DNA of 64,000 nucleotides, from contig CM075655.1 of the NCBI GenBank assembly GCA_037953625.1, forward strand, positions 11,798,001-11,862,000, written 5' to 3'. This document shows, piece by piece, positions 57,662 through 64,000 of this stretch. Each line of letters starts with the position of its first letter. Within the stretch, counting starts at the first letter, position 1. The DNA is from Crotalaria pallida (Eukaryota; Streptophyta; Magnoliopsida; Fabales; Fabaceae). The position numbers and the translations under genes are program-made. The notes below the pieces were generated by a model. It saw nothing but the letters and a program-made list of their open reading frames with translations. It made no database searches and was not told the origin of the DNA.

Positions 57662-57867
57662 TGGATGATGTTAAACTTCCGTTAGTTTCAAATTCAAAAT
57701 TCCACAATTGCCCTTGCAATTAAAAAAAAGAAAAATAAAATCCTAAACTTCCTCCACACTGTTACGTTCCCTTCTTCTCTGAGAAACCCCCTTTTCTTCC
57801 TCCACGTCTCTAATTTCTGCAGAAGCCACTCTCCATGATACCATAAACGAAGCAACGACCATTGGCC

Positions 57868-58060
57868 GCCACTCGCGAAGACCACCGCCGCCACACTCGC
57901 GAAGACCACCACTGCCACACTCGCGAAAACCAACCGCCACACTCGCGAACTCGCGAAGACCAGCAGCCACAGTCACGAAGACCACTGCCGCCACACTCGA
58001 CCAGCCGCCACACTCGCGAAGACCACCGCCGCCACACTCGCGAAGACCATCGGCCGCCAC
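57868..58060. repeat. Minisatellite, CACTCGCGAAGACCACCGCC unit, in MULE 5' region
   Basis: About eight units of 18-27 bp built on CCGCCACACTCGCGAAGACCA, with frequent CCACTGCC or CAGCCGCC variants. It lies upstream of the transposase start, in the presumed promoter or 5' UTR. Confidence 0.85.
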
Positions 58061-58443
58061 TAAGGGATAGCTAACTTCGTTGAGGAAGACACCAACCGAT
58101 GACCAAGACCACAATTTCAGTAAGCATTTTCGTTTTCACTTCCTCCATGAAATGTCGCACATGATGATTTGGGATTTAGAAATTTGGGGTGAATTTGGGG
58201 TTTAGGGTTTCTAAATATAGAGGTATTGTTATAAATATTCTCTTTGCTTTCTGCAATTTTACTTGTTTTAGGATTTCATGAGTTCATTGATTATTTTCTT
58301 AAATTTTTCATGACTGAAATCAGTGTTTCAGTTTTCTTCTGCTGTTTTTGCGTGTTCTCTTTTTCTGTTCTATTTTCGTTTGCTGTTCTGTTTAAAATAT
58401 TGGACTTAGTAAACATAATATTTTCCAGGTGCAGAGATCATAA

Positions 58444-60870
58444 ATGGAGACTCATGTGTGTGAAAATGTTGCTTTTCCTGATGTAGAAGAAGAAGTGGTA
58501 ATTAGTGAGTCTGATGATGAATGGCGAATAGGTGATGAACCTCAACAGGATGAGGGTGGGGAAACTGATTCTGATTATAGTTATACTGATGAGGAAGAAA
58601 ACCATGATGTGAATAGTAATGATGAACCAAGTGACTATGAAGAAAAACATGACATTATTACTACTGAGAATTCTGATGAGGATAAGGTGCCAATTTACAT
58701 TGACAGGGGTATGAAAGGAAAGCCATTTGTCAGTGAACCAGATGAAAATGTTAAATTAGAAGTCGGTTTATTGTTTGTTAATGTGAATGAGTTTAGAGCT
58801 GTCCTTAAAGACTTTGTCATACAAGAGGGATTTGAGATTGAGAGGATTAAAAATGAGAAGACTAGGGTAAATGCTAGATGTGCTGCGGATGGTTGTTGTT
58901 GGCGAATTCATGCCTCCCCTGCTCCGGATGGGATAACATTTAAGATCAAGATGTATACCTCTGTCCACACTTGCATACGAACATCCAAGAATTCAAATGC
59001 CACATCAACTTGGATTGCAACAAAGCTAGAAAGTAAGTTAAGGGCTGATCCAAATATGAGTTATAAAAGTATGAAACAGGAGCTGTTGGATAAGTTTGGC
59101 GTAGAACCAAGTAATGTGACTCAACTTTATCGTGCAAGAAAAAGAGTGAGACAAGACACCAAAGGGATGCATGCACTTTCATACAATGATTTGCCAGCAT
59201 GGGCTATTCTTGCTATGAAGACAAACCCTGGATCCATAATTAAGCTGAATTTGGAACCAAGGATTGACAAAAACCCCGAGTTCAAAAGGTTTTTTGTTTG
59301 CCTAGATGCAATGAAAAAGGGATTTGTTAAGGGATGTAGGCCTTGGTTTGGCATTGATGGTTGCCACTTGAAAGGGCCATATGGAGGAATATTACTTGCA
59401 GCTGTAGCAGTTGATGGAAACAAAGGCATGTTTCCAATTGCCTTTGCTGTTGTGGAGGTTGAGTGTAAGGAATCATGGAAGTTTTTTCTATCTTTACTAA
59501 ATGATGCATTACATTCTGTTCCTAGATGGCAAGATAGGCAAGTGACAATCATGTCAGATATGCAAAAGGTTAGGTTAAATTAAACTTGCTTTACTTTTTT
59601 ATTGTTGTTTCATTTATTGTTTGCATATTAATCATCTAACTAATATTTTGTTTGTCTAATAGGGGTTAGGAAAAGCTGTAAAAGAACATTTTCCTAATGC
59701 TAAACACAGGTATGTTGTAGGCAAAACACATACATGATAACTTACGTACATGTTTAAATTGTAACTTGAATTAATTGTGGATTTGTCACGTATAGGTATT
59801 GTTGTAATCATTTGTTAAATAATTTCAAACTCAAATTTTGAACACTGCTTCTTACCACTCAATTCTGGGCTGTTGCGAAGGCATATAACGAATTTATGTT
59901 TAACAAAGCTATGGAAAAAGTTGGAAAGGTTAGCATTGAAGCTGCTAATTGGTTGTTAGATCCAGAAAGGCCTAAAAGCATGTGGGCAAGGCATACCATA
60001 GATCCTGAGTGTAAATCTGACCATGTAACAAACAATATTTCTGAAGCCTTTAATAGCTGGGTAGGAGATGACAGAAGTAAGACAATTTTGTCTATGGTTG
60101 AGTCTCTTACTTGCAGGTTGATGAAAAGATTTCAGAGGAGGTATGAAAAAGGGTGTTCATTTGAGAACATAATCACACCTAGGATTAGAAACGTTCTTGA
60201 TACTACAATGCAAGATGGAAGGATGTGCAGAGTCACATATGCAGGTGATGATGAGTTTCAGGTAATAGATGGTTATACCACCTTCGTGGTGAATTTAAGG
60301 GCTAGAACATGTGGCTGTAATTACTGGGTGTTGTCTGGTTTACCGTGCAAGCATGCTTGTGCATGCATTGCTTATAAGAGAGCAAATGTGGATAGCTATT
60401 GTGATGGTGCTTACACCACAAGAAGTTATTGTAAATCTTACATTGAGTTAATACATCCCATGCCCGAGTTGGATCCCAACAACAGAGGTAACTATGGGCA
60501 AATCGATCCTCCTGCACTGAGGAGGCTACCAGGAAGACCGAGAAGGAATAGGAAGAGATCTTTGGTTGAGGGCCCGTCAGGTACACAAGATGCAAGAAGA
60601 TCAAGCACAGTTAGGTGTGGAAACTGTAGAGAATTTGGACACAACAGTTTAGGATGTCAGAGAGATAAAACCAAAAAACAGGTAAGGAAACAATTGAAAT
60701 TAGTTGTCAAGAAATTTCTCCAAATAAATGCTTTTATGTCTCTCTTATTTTTGCAGAAAAAGCTGAGCGATTTGCAAGAGGATCAGCCAACCGGTGCAAC
60801 TCAAGTCATGAGCTCATCTAACTTAGGAACTTCAAGCAAAGCTGAGCCAACCAAGAATGGTGCCAAGTAG
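58444..60870 (+). pseudogene. MULE transposase (MuDR type) with one nonsense codon
   Basis: Exons are 58444-59568, 59663-59709, 59796-60681 and 60757-60870, with GT/AG introns; a 5' UTR intron acceptor (TTTTCCAG) is at about 58421-58428. Exon 1 has an acidic N terminus, then the MuDR N-terminal DNA-binding domain (VGLLFVNVNEFRAVLKDF, CAADGCCWRIHAS). The MULE catalytic core has FGIDGCHLKGPYGG (first Asp) and IMSDMQK/GLGK (second Asp). Exon 3 has NNISEAFNSW (proposed catalytic Glu) and the SWIM zinc finger CGCNYWVLSGLPCKHACACI. Near its end is a CCHC knuckle CGNCREFGHNSLGC. A TGA at 59839-59841 interrupts the sequence after YCCNHLLNNFKLKF. Everything else looks intact. Confidence 0.92.
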
Positions 60871-61460
60871 TGGAATCTAGAGGGCATATACGTCAAAGAA
60901 TTTTTTGTGGGGCTAAATTGCTTATACACCAAAGAATTTTTTGTGGTGCCAATCAAGATTTTTTTCTTTTTTGAACATTTTCATGGTGAATTATAAGGTA
61001 CCGTGGATATATGTTAATTTTGGATATAATATGATATATCAGGTTTTAATTTTGTTGATGTTCCTTTGATATTTGGATATTAATATCCTTTGATATTTGA
61101 ATATTAATATAGCATGTTCAATCTTTATGTAGAGTTTGTGTAATCAATAATAATGTCAGGTATTTTGCGTTATTCTAATATCATTGGATAAAATTTGTAT
61201 ACAAGAATGTGTGTTTTAGTAAAAAAAATTATCATAAAAAATTATTGCATTTTCTTTTAAAAAAAATAGCTTTTTGCAAAAAAAAAAAAAGAGTTAATTT
61301 TGTGATATTTTTGTAAATTAAAAAAATATGCCAAATGCACTTAAAATTTGTGAGACAACCTTGAGGGTATAAATGTCTTTTTAAATTTTAAAGATAACAT
61401 TTCCGTTAGTCAACTAACTATCTATTACAAGGAGGGGGTGTAAGTGCAATGTAAATTGCT

Positions 61461-61549
61461 AGAGAGGGGAGGTGAGTGTCATTTTCCAAACTAGAGGGGG
61501 TGTGTTTATCGTTAGTGTAAATCTCAGGGGAGGTGAGTGCAATTTCCCT
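61461..61549. repeat. MULE right terminal inverted repeat
   Basis: Reverse complement of the left TIR, ending GTGCAATTTCCCT before TSD AATAAATTA. Confidence 0.9.
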
Positions 61550-63010
61550 AATAAATTATATAGATGGATAGAGGAAGTTGAGGATATTAATTACCTAAGA
61601 AAGATTTGAGATTGGACGGTTGGATCTTGAGTTATTGAACCGGGAAAATTGGAAAACCTTAAGTTTTCTTTCTCCCTCTCGAGCCTTCCGTCTCTGTCTC
61701 TCACTCACTATATTTCTTTCTTACTTTCTTAATGTTTCTCACTCTCTCACGACTCTGTGGCTTTAAGCCACAACCTCCCTTTTTCTTTTTCTTTTTTTTT
61801 TTTTAAATGATAGGAAAATATACATATTTTAATTATTTGCTCTCATTTAGGAGTCAATGTATGTAAGTATTTTGGATTATAACTAGAAGTTTGACAATAC
61901 TAAAAATAAAATACATTTAAGTAAAACAATATTGTACTTTTAATTACTCAAAACTAATTAGAAAATAATAAAGTTACCGGTCCTTACGAATAGCTATTAC
62001 ATAAGAAAAATTATCGAAATTCAAAAGTAAATATTTTTTTATCGATCCTGATATTAAACTTGATAAAATATAATATTTAAAATTTTGAAATAGAAAATCA
62101 TTATATATAACTTATACCGGTAATATATTAAACCAGTCCCAAAGCTAAAAATAAAACAGCCTCCGAACACTATGAAAATTTACAGGGACGCCCAAAATAT
62201 TAAGTTAAACATATTTTTCTGAAGAAACTATTTATAAAAATGCCTTTAAGGCTTGCCACTTGAGCTCCCTGTCAAAATATTAATTAAACTAAATAAAAGT
62301 ACTACTTTATTTTTGGAAAACGTATAATAACAAATTTATAGTTATTTTGACTACCAAAACATATTTCAAATATAATGATGAAATCAAAATTTTATTACAA
62401 CACTCAAATATTGAAAACATCATAATAAATCATTTAATTATTTAACTACAGGTATTATAAATAGCGAGATGTTACACTAAGGCCCACACTTATACTTAAG
62501 GCTCAATCTTAGGGTTCTCTACCTAAGAATTCCCTCAAGGTCAAGGCACTAAAACGCTCCCTTGGACTCTGGACAACCTCAATACACGAACCTACATGAA
62601 TCCTACTCACTCAATCGCAATCACACCAATCTAAAACCTAAACCAATTACCCTTCGACTTATACTACCGACTCTAGAACATTTCCCGATCCAAACCTAAC
62701 GATGCAATTACATAACACATACACACATACACAAAGAAACAAGCACAATTGCTAACGCCTAGGAACACACACAAGTACACACATATATATACACGAGAGT
62801 ATAGTTACAAATACTAATACTTACGCAAAGATATATTTATACAAATATATATACATATACTAGAAAAACGTTTACAAACACTTATACATACACATATTTT
62901 GATTCAACATAATAATATACGTATAAGAAAATGGTTGAAAATCATCTTTAACTCATAAATAAAATATTCTTAAATATACTTATTAGGTTAATAAAAATGA
63001 GGATGTTACA
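61550..63010 (-). repeat. Remaining part of gypsy solo LTR, right of MULE
   Basis: No gene. AT-rich sequence with the LTR start TGTAACATCCTC (minus strand) at 63010. Confidence 0.7.
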
Positions 63011-64000
63011 TATGAGGACGATCATTTCAGTGCTTCGGCATGCCGTTCTCGTCTGGTCCTGTTTAATAGCACAGAATTTGGAGTGATAAGCTGGATAAAT
63101 TCTGATTTCTTACAGAGAAAAGACTTTACTTTTGTCGCAAACCTTAGGGAAGAAAACCTCATTCCTTTTCTTGAACACAACTGTCCTTATTACCCTAGGC
63201 TTGTGAAACAATTCTATGCCAATTTTAGACTTAATTATCAAAAGTATGAAACAATGGTTGAAGGCACCCGTTTTACTATCAAACCTAGGGATTTAACCAC
63301 TGTTTTAGGCCTCTCTCGTCATGGGGAGAACAGATTTAGGGCAAATGTTGATGAAATCTTTTTGAGATTGCTTCGGCCTGGTCGTACTTGGACCAAAGTC
63401 CACAAAACACTAGCCTTATGACCACCCAATCCCGAGTGTTGCATTACATTATATCTCACCAAATACTGCCTCAAACCTCTTCCAATTATGCACATGCCAC
63501 AAATGATGAGCTTAGATATCTGGATGCCATTTTAAATAATGAAAGAGTAAATTGGTGCTCCATCATTCTTGCGCGCATGTTGCTAGCCGCCAAATCCCAG
63601 CCACCTAAAAAGCTTCCCTATCCCATGCATGTCACCCGTCTTCTCCAATATTTCAATGTACCCATTTCCCCCGATGAAGGGACAAAAACCTTAAGTGCAA
63701 ATGTGAATTGTTTGTCGGATAGGGTGCTGAAACTTTAGAAATGGAATTCTATGCTCCTAGAGGAGAATACTTATGGAAGTCGGATGTTCAGGAACTTCGG
63801 CGTGGTGCCAACATTGTTGCTGAAAATGTAGCTGCCCGACAAGGGATTGATGTGGATCAATTGGAAGCTGAAGCTGCTGGTTTTGATGGTGCTGGAGGTG
63901 ATCCTCCGATTGAGGATGATATTGATTTTGACAACTTGGAGGTTCCTGTCTCGGGTTGGCGTGACAATGTCATCACTCGATTGGATGTGTTGGACGGAAG
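63011..64000 (+). pseudogene. copia-A third ORF, main part: 'putative plant transposon protein'-like (frameshifted)
   Basis: The frame continues in phase from 33367 as EDDHFSASACRSRLVLFN and on through FVANLREENLIPFLEHNCPY, VKQFYANFRLNYQKYE and GTRFTIKPRDLTTVLGLSRH. The FYANF and LTTVLGL signatures resemble the plant transposon protein family (PF20167-type); the assignment is from recalled motifs. A frameshift lies just before the stop at 63419. The next frame carries TTQSRVLHYIISHQILPQTS and VNWCSIILARMLLAA, typical of the same family. A second frameshift near 63720 leads to EFYAPRGEYLWKSDVQEL and an acidic tail open to the window end. No signal peptide or membrane segment is visible, so it is not an envelope protein in the usual sense. 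Confidence 0.7.

Larger units (their letters stand above)
57573..61549 (+). mobile_element. MULE (Mutator-like) DNA transposon, 3977 bp
   Basis: A 9-bp TSD AATAAATTA flanks it (57564-57572, 61550-61558). Terminal inverted repeats of about 85-90 bp begin GGGGAAATTGCACTCACC and AGGGAAATTGCACTCACC and match closely, including ACACCCCCTCTAGTTTG. It encodes a spliced MuDR-type transposase on the + strand. A GC-rich minisatellite lies in its 5' region. The copy would be inactive because of one nonsense codon, unless helped in trans. Confidence 0.93.
33368..63010 (-). mobile_element. Gypsy-type solo LTR interrupted by an Ogre-like element and a MULE
   Basis: TSD TATGA flanks it (33363-33367, 63011-63015). 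On the minus strand it starts TGTAACATCCTC at 63010 and ends CGGGGTGTTACA at 33368. Removing the nested elements leaves about 2.6 kb, similar in size to the solo LTR at 17129-19942. It shares a segment with that LTR in the reverse orientation (56650-56740). No internal region remains. Confidence 0.82.
6957..64000 (+). mobile_element. copia-A: decayed SIRE/Maximus-like Ty1/copia element that hosts all other insertions
   Basis: Fragments of a single copia element occur in order and in one orientation: 5' LTR remnant 6957-7912, PBS 7915, gag 7987-9777, pol 9791-12014, 12342-12579, 20565-20743 and 32049-32490, then a third ORF 33306-33367 and 63011-64000. Each gap is exactly filled by another transposon with a TSD. 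The 3' LTR is beyond the window. The element is dead: gag has nonsense codons at 8167 and 8536, and pol has a one-base loss near 10780 and stops at 11314, 11353 and 32152. Its LTR end, gag and pol are closely similar to copia-B at 43878-53304. SIRE/Maximus lineage is inferred from large size, gag style and the extra 3' ORF. Confidence 0.85.

Noticed and set aside
1..64000. Host protein-coding genes, tRNA, rRNA, endogenous pararetrovirus or organelle DNA
   Set aside because: No complete host gene, cloverleaf with A/B box, rRNA core or pararetroviral movement or coat motif was seen. All recognisable coding sequence belongs to transposons or fragments they captured.

Overview
The window is nuclear DNA of a flowering plant, most probably a phaseoloid legume. 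That placement is an inference from the style of the Ty1/copia gag-pol proteins, an Ogre-like tRNA-Arg-type primer-binding site and the LTR types; no host marker gene is present. I see no complete cellular gene, no tRNA or rRNA, and no prokaryotic feature. Essentially every base belongs to a transposable element, and the elements are nested up to four levels deep.

Layout. The outermost element is a decayed SIRE/Maximus-like Ty1/copia retrotransposon on the + strand ('copia-A'). Its 5' LTR is already interrupted at the left edge and it runs past the right edge. Reading left to right, copia-A is interrupted by: (1) a gag-only Ty3/gypsy element with 3.5-kb LTRs (1-6956) in its 5' LTR; (2) a 5'-truncated LINE (12015-12341) in the reverse transcriptase; (3) a CACTA transposon (12580-20564) carrying captured gene exons, including two of pyruvate kinase, and itself holding a gypsy solo LTR (17129-19942); (4) a gypsy solo LTR (20744-32048) in RNase H, which holds a copia solo LTR (22595-24215) and a gag-only copia element (26753-31691); (5) another gypsy solo LTR (33368-63010) in a third ORF downstream of pol. 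Insertion 5 holds a 23-kb Ogre-like non-autonomous LTR element (33437-56477) and a MULE transposon (57573-61549). The Ogre-like element holds a solo LTR (39547-42744) and a full-length second copia of the same family as the host ('copia-B', 43878-53304). Matching target-site duplications (TSDs) are visible for almost every insertion, and the interrupted reading frames resume across most of them.

How the parts work. copia-A and copia-B have the usual order LTR, PBS, gag (two CCHC knuckles), protease, integrase, RT, RNase H. copia-A additionally has a third ORF in the position of an env-like gene, resembling the 'putative plant transposon protein' family. The Ogre-like element has LTRs, PBS and PPT but no gag or pol; on its antisense strand it carries a four-exon gene for a plant mobile domain (PMD) protein. 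Two unrelated elements, one gypsy and one copia, have kept gag but lost pol, so they would need enzymes supplied in trans. The MULE encodes a spliced MuDR-type transposase with one visible nonsense codon.

The most unusual signal is a set of clustered 8-bp palindromes with a TCGA core. ACTCGAGT occurs in copia-A, copia-B and one gypsy LTR; AATCGATT occurs in the other copia family and another gypsy LTR. They lie at the same relative places in LTRs of different families, and palindrome clusters also occur in the 3' noncoding regions of the copia elements.
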